Positions 11,286-24,515 of a stretch of DNA of 64,000 nt are shown here, in pieces. Source of the DNA: Enchytraeus crypticus (Eukaryota > Annelida > Clitellata > Enchytraeida > Enchytraeidae); assembly GCA_905160935.1 (NCBI GenBank), contig CAJHZI010000741.1:338501-402500 (forward strand), given 5' to 3'. The notes beneath the pieces were generated by a model. That model made no database searches. It saw nothing but the letters and a program-made list of their open reading frames with translations, and was not told where the DNA came from. The position numbers and the translations under genes are program-made. Numbering within the stretch: position 1 is the first letter of the stretch; each line of letters starts with the position of its first letter.

Positions 11286-14200
11286 TCAGTAGATCTGAAA
11301 CCCGCCCCACGTTGAGCCGTCCCTCCACAGCGGGTCATCGGCGATAGCCGTGCGGCACATGGGACACGTGCGATCACGATCAAACCACATAGCAACACAT
11401 TCCTCACAGAACACATGCTGTAACATACAAACACATGGAAAGATTAAATCACATAGCCATACATTCCTTACAGAACACATGCTGTAACATACAAACACAT
11501 GACAAAATTAAATCACATAGCCACACATTCCGCACAGAACACATGCTGTAACATACAAACACATGGAAAGATTAAATCACATAGCCATACATTCCTTACA
11601 GATCACATGCTGTAACATACAAACACATGACAATATCAAACCACATAGTAACACATTCCTCACAGAACACATGCTGTAACATTACTGTAACAAATTTACA
11701 TGTGTGATCAATATCAAGTCAGCAGATTATATAGTCTTCAGATATCTGCATAAAGCACAATCTTATTAACACACAGGCTTTAGAAATAAGGAGAAAATGC
11801 GTCTATTGTACTTTGAGAAGCCTATCTACACAATCTTGACATACAGTGGATAGGCTAACCTTGCAGTTGAGTAGGACAGGGTCGTTGAACTTGTCCTGAC
11901 AGATAGGACAAATATTATCATAGGACTCCAGTAAGCTTCTGTCAGCCACCGATCCGTAACTCTAGACAATCCGTAAGTTGATCAATCAGTCACAAATCAA
12001 TCAATCACTCATTGTAATAACACAGCTGATATGACGACATGCCGGCTGATATAGAACCTATAATATATAATTATTTACAAAGAAGAAACTGATTTTATGC
12101 ATTCTATAGAAATTTTATCATATATTATTATTACATAGAGAACTTCATAGTTTATCAAAATCTTGATGACCAATATACGAGAGTCTATAAGGACCAATGA
12201 AAGTAATACCAAATATTAAATGGATAAATAGGACTAGACTTCGTTTTATATAAATTGTACACAAATACTAATAAATGATGCACCTGTTTATTGCATCTAA
12301 AGGTAATGAGAGAGCACAGGCTATGTACTAATATTGAGGCGTCCTGATTACAGGTTAAAGAATAAGTACACTGTCGATTGCTCTTGTATGATCTCTCTTT
12401 AAGCTTGGAATTCGGAATAATTTTAATTACGAAATGAAAAAACAGAAAAGCTACTCACGAAATTCATTCTGAACTTTGCAAGGGCAGCCATGAATTCTTT
12501 GACTTTCTTTAAAAGATGAAGAAACTGAAAAAAACATATGTATATAAATCGCTTGGCATGAAAATCTTATATGATTATACATACATAGAGGCTCAATTAA
12601 ATTAATCAAAATGGCTTAATAACCTTTTGAAATTGTTTAAATAGTGATAAAAAGATATTAAAATTATATGTCTCTAATTCTCTATCGTCTTCAGTACATT
12701 AAGAAAAAATAATAATAATATAACACTCAGAATCAAACCAGCCAGTTTATTAAGTAAGTTATCAAACGTACAAGCTTATTTAACCTAATAAACCTTACCT
12801 TACCTTTATTAATTTATCTTTTTTTTAATTTTAGAATTCACTCTGGAGTGCATTCCAGAAAAAAAATAATAGATATAAAATTTTCACTTCTGCTTAAGTA
12901 GAAGTCATATAATAAAGCAGATAGAAACCTCTGCAGATAGTTTATCTTTTCATTCTTGAAAAACAACAGAAAAACTCGTGCTAGCATAGCTATAAAGTAA
13001 CTGGTAACAAAAGCTTACACGTGTTAGTTGTTTTATTTATTTATATTTATTTGATCACATTCGGGGGTCTTAGATCCATGCTCGATCCCTCACACTGAAA
13101 GACAAACTGACTCTCAAGGGGGGATGGAAGACTAGTGGTGACGTCACTGTATGGGGGTGCCTCACCGTATTTAGCTGCTTCGCTGCTGAGGACTATAAGC
13201 GGCTTGCTGATAAAGTGTTTGTTTATTTGATTATTTTTATTGGTGGTGTTTTATATCCTAAATCACTGGCATCATAATCAATCAATCAATCAATTACCTC
13301 TTCAATTTAATAAATCATACAGTCATCCGCTAAATTGAGTTGACTGATTGATTTCCTAACCAACATTTTGATAGAAATCGTTTAACAGATGCGCAGATGG
13401 ATGTCTTCAGGTCAAAGATGATACCTTAGCAATGGCGTAGAGAACGACAAGCATGGAGGCGACCCACTGACCCCCGTGCTTCTGGTCTGTGATGAAATAG
13501 AACCACGGCAGAATGGGCAGCAGACTTCTGTACAGCTGGCTTAGTGTTTCTAGCATCATGTGATATCGTCCCTAGCGACAGCAACAACAACAACAATATT
13601 ATTTATACCAGACGAGTAGCAAGTGCTGTATGCATGAAACCTCAGAACAGCAATATTTGGATACACGGGTAGTAGCAAGAAGCTTAGCATGACATAGTGA
13701 CCAAGCTCCAAGATGAGCAAAACCCTCGTTAGAAGGGCAGCCGTTCCTCTGACTGACTAATTCTAAAATTACAATACTAAATTAAAGATTAGCAGCCACT
13801 GAAAAATTGAATGAAATGGCACATTAATTACTAGAAAAATAGTTCAAGGTTTACTTAATAATAATTAGTATTTTGTTAATTATGAGTTCATATTGAATAC
13901 TTAATTTATGGTCAAAAAATTTCAAAAAGATATCTTATAGAAAAGTAAAGACCACAGAATAAGGAATTATACAAAAAATCTATTCATTCGCTCTTCTGAT
14001 ACCACCACTGACCATCAAAACTTTCTTATTGGAAGGTTTTGCACTTTCCGCAACATAAATGATGCCTTCGTTTCAAGAAAATTAGCTTTCTAACGGTCTC
14101 TTCAGTACTTGAGTCAGTTGCCACTCCCCAAATAACAAGAAAGTTTTGTTGATTTTTACATTCTCTGACTCAAGATGAAACGAACGACTTTGACGTGAGC

Positions 14201-17200
14201 TTCACTTTCTTCACTAGTACCTGCTAGTCAGTAATTAAAGAGTGCACATTTTATATCTGGCGCACCTTATTTCTTAAATCTTCATGACTGCTTACCTTTT
14301 GACTGTAAGGCATGCAGAATCGAGGCAGGGCCACAACCATTGTTTTGAGCAAAACAGTGGAAAACTTGACAACGTAGTCAGTTGTACCAGTAATCCACAG
14401 CATAGTCCATAGGTTTATCTCATCAAAGTGAGGGCATGTAAAGTATAGCCTAAAACATACAAAAAACTCATCAAGTGGCGGAATGTAAAATATAGCCTCA
14501 AACGTAAGTACATATTCAAAGTCCAAGTCCATACTCCTCAGTTTTTCTCCTTCAATTTGATGAGGTTGAATACCCGGGGGGGGGGGCACTCGTACTCAAG
14601 TCAGGGGAACACGTACAATCCTACATTTGTTTTGGAAAAAGTAGGTTAATTTTTCACCTCTGAAGAAACTCAGCGGATTGGACGAATTACAAAAAGACCT
14701 AATTTGGCGGTGGGGGGGGGGGGGGCTTAAGCCCCCCCCAGCCAAGACTGTTTGCACCACTGCTCCGGGACAGAGTTTACATTTTTTACTTACACCCTTT
14801 TTTCTTCTTATACAGTGGTTAAAGTGAAAATTGAGAGCTAGTGAAACGGTCAACATTTTATCTTTCGGGCCCCCGTCCATTATACAGGGCTCCTAGTATA
14901 CGAAATATGGGCCTCTAGTGGGACCCATACTTGAAAAAAATCGAGCTAATGGAACTGTTCGAGCTTCCTCTCGTCCCCCCCCCCCCCAACCACTGCCCTC
15001 ATAGACATATTTACACATAGAAATTTCCATAGAAACAATGAAAATATAGTGTAAAAATTTTTTCGGCGAGCCTAAGGGGGGGAGGGGTCCGGGTCCCCTG
15101 GATCCGCCACTGCATGACTGATACTTATTTACTGATGCTCACTGGATGCTCATTAACTGATTCCTTTATTTCACAACTAAATTGAAGAATTTCGGCCACA
15201 GTAGTTTTACCAGTCACTCATATCACATTCCCCAGTCAACTGAAGTCAAAACGATGGTTGAACGAGTGCGACACACGCTAAAAAGAAAAATGACTGTTTA
15301 TAGACCAATATATACTCGGATACCGAACTCTACAACTGCCGGCATACATAAATGGAAGTCCAAATATCCAGTATAAAACAATAAAAAGAAAGTTTATTCA
15401 AATGTACCCTGTATAACTTAGAAACTGCCAACATAATGCCATGTCTTTTAAATTACACTTTATATTTCTACAAATCCTCAATTCGTTACACCTCCACATA
15501 TAGCATTAACTCACCCAATCTAATCTAATATTGAATCCACTATAATCATATCAAATTTAATCTATTCTAATAAAATAATAGCTAATCTATTCTAATAAAA
15601 TAGTAGCTAATCTACTCTAATAAAATAATAGCTAATCCATTCTAATATAATAATATATAATCTATTCTAATAAAATAGTAGCTAATCTGTTCTAATAAAA
15701 AAATAGCTAATCTATTCTAATATAATACTAGTTAATCTATTCTAATGAAATAATAGCTAATCTATTCTAATAAAAGACTAGTCAATCTATTCTAATATAA
15801 TACTAGTTAATCTATTCTAATGAAATAATAGCTAATCTATTCTAATAAAAGACTAGTTAATCTATTCTAATAAAATAATAGCTAAGCTATTCAACATAAC
15901 CAACACGTCCGACATGTAAGGGATACTCAATTGAAAGTGGTACATATGACTAGAACGGACTAATCATATTATTACTAAGCAATACTAGTCAACAAAAGAC
16001 TGACGTAAATAAACTATACTCATTCAATCAATCAATCAAAGATGCACAGACAAGTAAAACTATTATATATTCATCCGTGTATAAAGAATAGTATAATTGA
16101 AACCATTAAGCATTTAACCATAAATAAAGTACTAACAGTAAGAAAGCAAAAATTCAAGATAAAAATGATAAATTTTCCGAGCTGCATGTTGAGCGAGAAA
16201 TGATTGCTTTGAAGCATACGCTTTATATAGGTGCTGATCGCTGAAGAAGTAATATATAGAGAAGATATTGAGAGCTAAAAAGAAGATAAGCCAAGCCATG
16301 TTCTTTGCATGCTCTCCAGCGTTTGTATTGTCCTATAACATATCAATCAATCAATTTGACAGTCAATATATCAATTATGAATCAGTATATTAATCAGATA
16401 ATGAAATTAATCTAAATTAAGGCTAAAAAGTTAAACATACACTATAGAGGACTAGGGCCACGGTTGTCAGGCAATTTTTGGGTCCTAAAAATATAGAATT
16501 GAAAAAAATGATCATTCGAGATGACATGTATTACAATTAATATTACATGCTTATAATATCAGGCAATTAAGTCAATTATCTGTGCCCCAGTCTAGTGAAA
16601 GTCCAAGATTTTATTCTGTAACCAGTTCGCCTAGGAATCTAAACCACGAGGACTGAAATCACTGCAGGATTGCCCGTTTAGAATTTCATGACGAGCCCTG
16701 AGGCTCACAGCTTTGGAATGTGCTGCAAACATAGTAACATACCCTATTTACGTCTTAACGGAATAGACGCTAACACGTTTTGAATACAGTTTCGATTGCA
16801 AATTATAATTATAAGGGTCTACAATTTTATTATTCCGATACAGTATAGAAATTTAATAATAAGCTTGATATCATTATCAAAGAGCTTAATACAAAACCTA
16901 TTGAATGTGACAATATACACAAAAATTTATCAGAGATATTGAAAAAGTATATCTTGCATCACTTTTGCCATTTGTCAGTCAAAAAATAATTTATAGTATC
17001 AGATTTATATATGACGAATGTAGAGTTGTAAACACTAAGTTTTACTGAAATCTTCCTGCCTTCTCATTTCAATTACACTGAACAGCTTTGACTATTAAAT
17101 TCTTCAGTGAGATAAGCCTGGGAGAGCTTTGCCTTCAATGGGCAAGAGATTGGGCACTGACAAGCTTCTAGCCAGACTGTGATTGACTGTGCACTTGAAA

Positions 17201-19533
17201 TGACATCAGATGGCAAACATAGGATTGTATGGGTATACAGGATTGTTTTCTCAGGAAATGACGCCCCTGCCCAGTAAATGTTAGTCTAAGCAGAGAAGGC
17301 ATAGGGGCCCACCTCATCATAAGCAGAATTCCCCAAGAATTATGGTATATCACGAGGAATGTTATAAATAATTTAAAGATTCATTCGTACGTGAACATGA
17401 AGATAAAGACGGTAGACGGAGATGGGTAGAGGCGTTGTATGTCATGGACCTGCCAGTAGGCAGTGCACTAAGAGAGAGAGAGAGTAAACAGATCTATTGT
17501 AAACATAGATCTATTGTTGCTTTTCACTATTCTTACAGATGTAGGCTACTCACTCTTCGTGTTGCCAGCTTGCAAAGCTTGCTGTTAACATGGTGAAACG
17601 TCCCAAACAGTCCAATAAACACCAATATACCTGTGAAGACGTTATAAAACAAATGTAGAATCAATAAATGAGTACAACAAGAATTCAATTAATTTAATGA
17701 ATTAATCAATTTGGAAATCAATTAAGTGATTTATAAGTCTTTGTGTTAATTAGAAATAAATTAAGCAATCATTAATTATCAATCATCCATCTATTATAAT
17801 CATCGTTTAAATCGATTTACCTCATAAATTATTGTATTTATTTCTTATGTATTTACAAAAGTCAATTGTTACTTTAATTTCCTCAATATTAAATGACAGG
17901 TCAAACATGAACCAACTCAGAAACTGAGGTCACAAGGCCAGCGCTTACTCGCGAAACCTGCTGGACTTAAGTCAGCACTGGCATCAAGGTCCTTCACAAG
18001 GGCAGCCGAATCAATATGAATTAAACTACCGGCATCGCTGCGAAATGAACTCGGAACTTTTTTGTTTAAATCCAAGCTTAAAACATTTGATTTAGTGGAG
18101 TGGATTAGGGACTAGTGTGCTGCCTTCTTTTCCCATACCAACGATTGCAAGTGTTGCTTGCACACATCGGTGCGCAGAAGTGCATACTACTATTACTACT
18201 ACTACTACATAGCAGAGGCAAATAAGACTGATATTTATAAATTACAATAATAATATTAATTATACATAATTTTTTACTGATTTTGTGCACAAGTTGATTT
18301 GTAGGCCTAGGCCTACTTCTCAGCTCAGTTTATTTCTTAACTAATTTATTGTAGTTATATCCACTGCATTGTTTGTATGTTTGTTTGTATGAGAAGCATG
18401 ACTAATCACACTAAAAAAATATAAATTATTACGCCAATATATTTATAATCAGATGCATCTAGTAATAGCGAACCTAGTCTGTGGTCATACAAGACTTTGA
18501 CCAACACGAGCAGCAAAAAAGGCAGGAAATCTTCGACGGCTTTGAAGACCGTTTTGAGAATGGTAAAGATTTGACCTTGTAGTCCTGCAAGGTCACCAAG
18601 CTGTGTGGCAGCGCCTGATTGGCTGGCTCCTCCACCAATCGAAGAGCCTGATGGACTGCTGTTTGGCTGATTAGAACTCTCAGCTAGAAATGTTCCCAGA
18701 TCTATCACCGTATCCTGATAGCACAAAATAGGACGAAATATCATAATGAAAGAATAAAGAAAAAAATTTCAGCCAAATGCTAGCCATCCAAAATCTAGTC
18801 AAGCCTAAGCAAATTTTAGTAATGGTTTAGCCGATGGTTAGATCAATTCAGTGTTCGACTGCTGATCAATAGCTAAAGGGTTCACATGCAGTAGGACTCA
18901 TCACTGATGTTGTTTTGGGATAGAAACTGACGCTAAACTAGGCTTTACCTTTAACCTATAACAAAATAAAAGTTAAAATGAGGCATCCTTAGAGGCTTAA
19001 AACTCTTGTAAGTATTTCAGTAAATACTTTGATAAACAGATAGGCATCTGTTGCAGCAGAGCCTCCTAGAAACGTTCCTGACGTTGTCTTACGATGAAGA
19101 ACACGACACTAGATTCTTACTGATCGATGGATTCATTAGTTTAGTCGTTTAATATTTATCAGATAAGTATTTGATGAAATAGCAGTGAAATAACAATATT
19201 TACCTGCTCATCATGTTGATGCTGATGCTGGTGATGATGAGCTGAGTGATGTTGATGATGATGATGTGACGGTTGCCCGACAGATGGCCGGAATGCTATC
19301 CTCACTGGCTGCATCTGCCCACCAACATTAGTCATGTAGACCGTACTAGGCTGCCCCATCAATTCACCTGAACCCACTGCAGCAGGACGCACCAAGCCTT
19401 GATTTATAATCTGTGTGCGTAGAGCGTCCTGAGCCATGTTTGCCAGTTGTCCACGGGCTCCTTCAAACATGGCCGCCACGTTCTGTCCAGATACATTCAA
19501 GAACCTATGCGTCTGCCCCGGAGTGTCTGCCAT
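11286..19533 (-). CDS. RNFT1/2: RNFT1/2-type RING finger transmembrane E3 ubiquitin ligase
   Basis: Nine coding exons, minus strand: 19533-19204, 18714-18474, 17630-17554, 16332-16220, 14449-14296, 13571-13425, 12524-12459, 11961-11860 and 11417-11286 (stop TGA). All phases agree, giving 453 aa, close to the vertebrate family length as I recall it. The N-terminus is disordered and His-rich (HHHHQHHSAHHHQHQHQH). Hydrophobic segments follow in exons 2-6 (for example FLPFLLLVLVKVL, ILVFIGLFGTF, MAWLIFFLALNIF, LWTMLWITGTTDYVV). The C-terminal C3HC4 RING is split between exons 8 and 9: C394, C397, C409, H411, C414, C417, C428, C431. The end GGFQIY matches the family. Known role: multi-pass membrane E3, with RNFT1 linked to ER protein quality control. 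Exons 5 and 9 have copied acceptors upstream. Whether it is nearer RNFT1 or RNFT2 is unresolved. Confidence 0.95.
11379..11690 (-). repeat. ~64-bp minisatellite copying the RNFT exon 9 acceptor
   Basis: Five copies at 63-65 bp spacing. The real exon starts at 11417; decoy starts lie at 11481, 11544, 11609 and 11673. On the minus strand each reads GTTACAG followed by about 39 bases of the RING exon encoding HVFCEECVAMWFD. The decoys have diverged (HVFCKECMAM, HVFCAECVAM, HVICKECMAM), and two end in a stop after AM. Confidence 0.93.
14400..14510 (-). repeat. Duplicated acceptor of RNFT exon 5
   Basis: The acceptor and first ~35 bases of exon 5 (start 14449) occur a second time 47 bp upstream in the intron (decoy start 14496). 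Real: ALYFTCPHFDE. The decoy carries a similar but indel-shifted version. Only one extra copy. Confidence 0.85.
14575..15112 (-). mobile_element. TIR element beginning CAGTGGCGGATCCAGG
   Basis: On the minus strand the element starts CAGTGGCGGATCCAGGGG near 15112 and shares most of its length with 54098-54668, including poly-G runs and the block AGCTAGTGAAACGGTCAAC. No transposase frame, so it is a nonautonomous DNA element. The left end is uncertain because of G-runs. It lies in RNFT intron 4, just upstream of the duplicated exon 5 acceptor. Confidence 0.75.
15535..15900. repeat. ~25-bp AT-rich minisatellite
   Basis: About 14 imperfect copies of a unit like TCTATTCTAATAAAATAATA plus GCTAA, inside RNFT intron 4. 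No splice acceptor or exon sequence in the unit. Confidence 0.9.
17215..17490 (+). mobile_element. Composite LINE 3' fragment with (GA)n tail
   Basis: First part (CAGGATTGTTTTCTCAGG, GACGCCCCTGCCCAGTAAAT) and second part (GACCTGCCAGTAGGCAGTG then AGAGAG) recur in the same order at 53665-53930, and inverted at 46165-46460. The second part is the 3' end of the WTLRKED family. In RNFT intron 3. Confidence 0.7.
18831..18955 (+). mobile_element. Degenerate SINE, family A
   Basis: Weak but ordered similarity to family A: GTTCGACTGCTGATCA, then ACTCATCACTGATGT and GAAACTGACGCTAAAC. The tRNA boxes are eroded. RNFT intron 1. Confidence 0.45.
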
Positions 19534-20660
19534 CCTTATGGTGGCTGTTGTGAAGCTTTAATCACAAACAGACTAACTGAGACTGTCAGTGACTGACTAT
19601 CCTGATTTATCTCGATAAGACACTGAATTGCTGCTAACACATAGCCCCACATATATACATGTTTATAATGTACAGAATGCAGCATGAACAAACCATGTAA
19701 AATATTAAAACTGAAAATTTCTTCACAAAATGTTCAGTTATTTTAAGTAAGATAACCAGACTTGGTAGCTTAAAATTTTATTGAAAATCTTAGTTCATCA
19801 GAGAGTTAAGGCACTTTAATGACATAACTCTTGTATAATACGATAGGTAAAGATAAGTTAAGGTAGCTAAATTAAAATAAAACTTTATAGTTATTAGTAT
19901 ATTTTATATATTGCTTAGAAATTTACACAGTCGTTCCTTAAAACTGCTTTTAGACATTTGTTGGGCAACTTGGCGGTGGTTGATGTAACGGATTACACAA
20001 CAATGAAGAATACATCTGTAATTCACTTTATATAAATTTAATATATTAAATATATCAATACAGCATGGCTGAGTCTGCAGCTCAACTACGTTCATATTCA
20101 TAATAGCCAAAGTTAAATAAAAAAATCATTATTACTATTAGATTTTAATTTATGAAAAATTCAATTAAAGACATTCTATTTAATATTATAATAATTTTCT
20201 AATGTTATAACTTATAATAGTATTTTAGAGGATTGACTGATGATAAGGTATGGTGCAGAGAAGAGTGGAGAAGGTCTATTTGTATCCTGACCCTAGCTAA
20301 ACTAGGATTCAAGGGAAGATGATGATGATTATAATATTGTCAAATTACAAAAAGGATCAGCAAAAAATGCACTTCAAATAATAAATAAATTCAGAAGGTG
20401 TTTAAAAAAAGCAAACAAAAACCGAAAAAATCACAGAAGAATAAAGGCAGAATTTTATAGAGTACTAGTTTACATCCTCTTGAATCTAGTACTCAGTAAA
20501 ATTCTAGCATTCGATTCAAATTAGGCTCCTTTAGTATGCACATGTTATAGATCTTCTTGCTAGAGCCACCTACAATCATAGCTCTGTATCTACTAATAAT
20601 TACTACTAAATTTAATAAAGATTCCGTATACCGAAGACTATGATTACGTATTTCCAACAA

Positions 20661-21530
20661 GAACCAATTGAATTCTTTAGACGAAGGATAAATTGAATTC
20701 TTTAGACGAAGGATAAATTGAATTCTTTAGACGAAGGATAAATTGAATTCTGTAGAGGAAGGATAAATTGAATTCTTTAGACGAAGGATAAATTGAATTC
20801 TTTAGACGAAGGATAAATTGAATTCTGTAGAGGAAGGATAAATTGAATTCTTTAGACGAAGGATAAATTGAATTCTTTAGACGAAGGATAAATTGAATTC
20901 TGTAGAGGAAGGATAAATTGAATTCTTTAGACGAAGGATAAATTGAATTCTTTAGACGAAGGATAAATTGAATTCTGTAGACGAAGGATAAATTGAATTC
21001 TTTAGACGAAGGATAAATTGAATTCTTTAGACGAAGGATAAATTGAATTCTGTAGAGGAAGGATAAATTGAATTCTTTAGACGAAGGATAAATTGAATTC
21101 TTTAGACGAAGGATAAATTGAATTCTGTAGAGGAAGAACCAATTGAATTCTTTAGAGGAAGAACCAATTGAATTCTTTAGAGGAAGAACCAATTGAATTC
21201 TTTAGAAGAAGAACCAATTGAATTCTTTAGAGGAAGAACCAATTGAATTCTTTAGAGGAAGAACTAATTGAATTCTTTAGAAGAAGAACCAATTGAATTC
21301 TTTAGAGGAAGAACCAATTGAATTCTTTAGAGGAAGAACCAATTGAATTCTTTAGAAGAAGAACCAATTGAATTCTTTAGAGGAAGAACCAATTGAATTC
21401 TTTAGAGGAAGAACCAATTGAATTCTTTAGAAGAAGAACCAATTGAATTCTTTAGAGGAAGGATAAATTGAACTCTTTAGAGGAGGGATAAATTGAACTC
21501 TTTAGAGGAAGGATAAATTGAATTCTTTAG
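20661..21530. repeat. 25-bp satellite with 75-bp higher-order repeat
   Basis: About 34 units of 25 bp, each starting GAATTC. Block 1 (20670-21120) has spacer GGATAAATT and repeats as triplets: TTTAGACGAA, TTTAGACGAA, TGTAGAGGAA. Block 2 (21120-21460) has spacer GAACCAATT and triplets TTTAGAGGAA, TTTAGAGGAA, TTTAGAAGAA. The last units revert to GGATAAATT. A 171-residue minus-strand frame across it is an artefact of 75 being divisible by three. Confidence 0.95.
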
Positions 21531-23929
21531 AGACATCTAGAAATCTTCTACTAGGTTAATTTGTCATGCCTTTTTTTTTTTTTTTTTCCTCAACTCTAGA
21601 GAATGAATAAAACCTAGTAAATAAACTTCAAATGGTTCTGATTAACACTTAAAACTGGTCAAAGCTGATCAGGACAAGTTCTCATTTTGGATATATAGCC
21701 TTTAATAATTTAAAAATTAACACTTTGCTAAAAAAATTGGATAAATTGATACGATATATTTAAAGAGCATCTAATTGATGTTTCTTAGGAATGATATAAA
21801 TTTGCAATTTAGAGAACAAATTACAAAAATCTATAACAGAGAGGAAAGGATCACCTGAAATTAACTACTTATTAAATACCTATTACATTTCCATAAGTAT
21901 TTTATGCAAAGTTGTAGGTTATTCAAATAAGATAGTAAGCTTTATCAGAGGTAGTTTAGAAACCATAAGCAGCAACAGCACTTAACTTACTTGAGGGTCG
22001 AACATAAACAACACTATCTCATTATTTGAATAATTCCACCACTATGTCACATTCGTGAAACTTGTAAACATTGATGATACATGTATTCTCATAGAAGGGT
22101 GATAGTTATGAAATGCTCTAATTAAATACTCTCTGCCTCCTGATCTTCGCATATGTTCTACTATTTCCACTTTCCGTTGTAAGTTAAAAACATATCTGAT
22201 GTTAAACCTTTATTATTTATTATTATAAAGGGGTATTAGCAAAAAACTTTAAGCTACATGTTATGTCTGATAAAGAGAGAATTAATTATAGGCCCGTCAT
22301 TCACTCTGAATTCTTTGTTATTGCAAAACAAATATTTAAAATATGAACATTAGAGAAACGACATCAGATAAATCTAGTAAATTTTAATAAAATGTAAAAA
22401 GGTCTACAATCAGCTGGCATTTCATACAGACAAATACAGCTTCAAAAAGTTAACAAATAGGCACTCAGCCTTTGTATTCAACCGATAAAAGAGTGTAAGA
22501 ATTTCAGTTAGGAAAATCGTCAAAAATACACAGGATTAATATCTTTAAACGAGAGAAGACTGAGAAGAGTTATGGATATCTTATAAATCTGGAATTGTTT
22601 ATTTAAAACTGTAAATAGATTTAGTAAAGTTTACTGTAACATTTGGTTTACTTTCCCAAATTGCTAGAACTTGAGGTCATAAGTATAAACCTATTAAATT
22701 TAGAAGTAGGCTAAATATATGAAAAAATGGCAGCGAATTGTTGATATTTTGAATGGGCTCTCAGAAGTGGTGAACATATTATACACTGCATGGCCTAGAT
22801 ATGTGACATTCTAAATTTCACATATTTAGTTGGTTATTTCCTTATTGATAAGAACTTTAAGTACCTATATCTTACTGAGCTATGTATTTGCGTCGGCTTA
22901 GTGTATTTAGTGGGTCTCAAATAAGCATTTAATTGCTTCTGATCCAGTTGTCTACCGTTATGTTATATTTATTGTTTTAACTCTTTAATAAAATATTGTC
23001 CTCGATATCAACATATTTAAAGTTAGGTCACTATACTTGTATTAACAATTTCATTAGTCTAACTTTACTAATTACTCACAAAATTTAATCGAATTTAATA
23101 ACTTCAAGGATCGTTTGTCTCATTGAAGTATATCTTAGAAATAAAGTAAAATACTGTTATAAATAAGGAATTTATAAATTTCAATCGTAAACAAACAACA
23201 ATACCAAAATAGATCGGCGGGTTTTCCAAATCAAACTTCCGCCGCAGTTAAAAGTCATGTCGATTTTCAATCTCTTCGCATTCTCACTATCCTACACCAG
23301 GATTGTAATCAAATAGTATGATAATTATAATCAAAGTGATAAAATAGCAACAATTAAGGTTTATATCATATGATATAGTTTACTTACAAAAGTAGGTTTT
23401 AGTGCTAGTCTCAACTATTGATCATTAACATTAGAAGAAACTGAAACAACGAAAGGAGAACGTATGTAAATACGTGATAGCATGAGAAAGTCTCCAATAT
23501 GGGCAGGCCTGAAGATCAGGATACATGGGCGTCTAAACCACAAGTGTAACTTAATAGCACGATGGTCTAAATGATCCACTGGGGCTATTATAACGGTTCA
23601 GCACGTATCAGAGATATAGAATTATAATTCTTTATTATATGGCACGTATACACTATGCTCGAGTGGTATCGACGAGGAGGACGTTAATGCGCCAAAGATA
23701 TACCTTATGCACTTAAAGCAGTGCTGCCTGATTTATGGAACAATTTACTCTACAAGATCTAAAATAATGTAATTTATGACTCAACGAAAAATTAAGAACA
23801 CTAACGCTGCCTCCAACTGTTTATTGGAGTGCAAATTATGACTAGAGTAAAACACGCATTATAGTGAAATGATCAACTATGTCGATATCTATCACTTTAG
23901 ATACACATACTTGCACGGTCAAAGTTAAA

Positions 23930-24168
23930 AAAAGTAAACACGCATTATAGTGAATAATCAACTATGTTGATATCTATCACTTTTAAAACCACATGTTTAA
24001 TCCGTTAGGCAATTTAGACCATTTTCCATATACCAGTCCAGTGAATGTCCGAGATTTTACTCTCAGATCAGCGCGACCGGGATTCGAACCCACGAGGATT
24101 CAAATCACCTTAGGATTTGTCATTTAAAACGTCATGACGTTACCCCTACGCTATTTAGACATTATTAT
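23930..24168 (-). mobile_element. tRNA-derived SINE, family B
   Basis: On the minus strand: A-box-like TAGCGTAGGGGTAACG, B box GGGTTCGAATCCCGG, then a body ending ACTATAATGCGTGTTTAC. A further partial copy of the 3' half precedes it at 23848-23905. Ends about 275 bp before the NAA25 start codon. Confidence 0.85.
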
Positions 24169-24442
24169 TTAATCATTATTATTTAATATTTACACTGCAA
24201 TCTTGTACTAATTAGTAATTACTCTTGTGCGATCTAGCATGCCGTAGCACTGCAATCTTGTTGTCTGATTGACAGGTCCAAAAGCGACAGCGGCCCGGGA
24301 GTTTTTACTCAAATTAATCTTATGGATGGAGATCCTAAGCTCGTATTAATTATTGTTTGTTTTTTGTTGTTACTTGCTGTGAAAGTGTGCTAGAGTGATA
24401 GTTTGGTGGATTAGGCGATAATATTTCAAGCTCTGTGAAATA

Positions 24443-24515
24443 ATGGCCGGACGTTCTGCTACCGGTGGATCGGGGTCTTCTGATGTCAATGAACGTCGAT
24501 TGCGCCCAATTTATG
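24443..24515 (+). CDS. NAA25: NAA25 exon 1 (start codon exon)
   Basis: Encodes MAGRSATGGSGSSDVNERRL then RPIY and one base of the next codon. The NERRLRPIY end and the following exon's (D)CLDSGNNK reproduce the NAA25 N-terminus. The 3.1-kb first intron explains why this 73-bp exon is easily missed. Confidence 0.93.

Larger units (their letters stand above)
19534..24442. other. Intergenic spacer between divergent RNFT and NAA25
   Basis: Holds the upstream regions of both genes. Contents: a (GAT)n-tailed repeat fragment at 20225-20335, the 25-bp satellite at 20661-21530, a poly-T run near 21571, a GC-richer island near 23210-23250 with an E2F-like TTTTCCAAA/GGCGGGTTTTCC context that could be an RNFT 5' UTR exon or promoter, and SINE-B at 23848-24168. 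The 275 bp between that SINE and the NAA25 ATG must hold at least part of the NAA25 promoter or leader. No coding exon is recognised. Confidence 0.7.

Noticed and set aside
15182-15376. 64-residue plus-strand frame next to the TIR element
   Set aside because: Antisense in RNFT intron 4, no recognisable domain, no support from splice signals.
16440-16760. Possible further SINE-B copy
   Set aside because: Only scattered matches (CCAGTCTAGTGAAAGTCC, CACGAGGACTGAAATCA) remain; too degraded to call with coordinates.
20677-21192. 171-residue open frame on the minus strand (repeats of FILRLKNSIYPSSKEFN type)
   Set aside because: Lies wholly in the 25-bp satellite; the frame stays open only because the 75-bp higher-order unit is a multiple of three. 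No start context, splice signals or domain.
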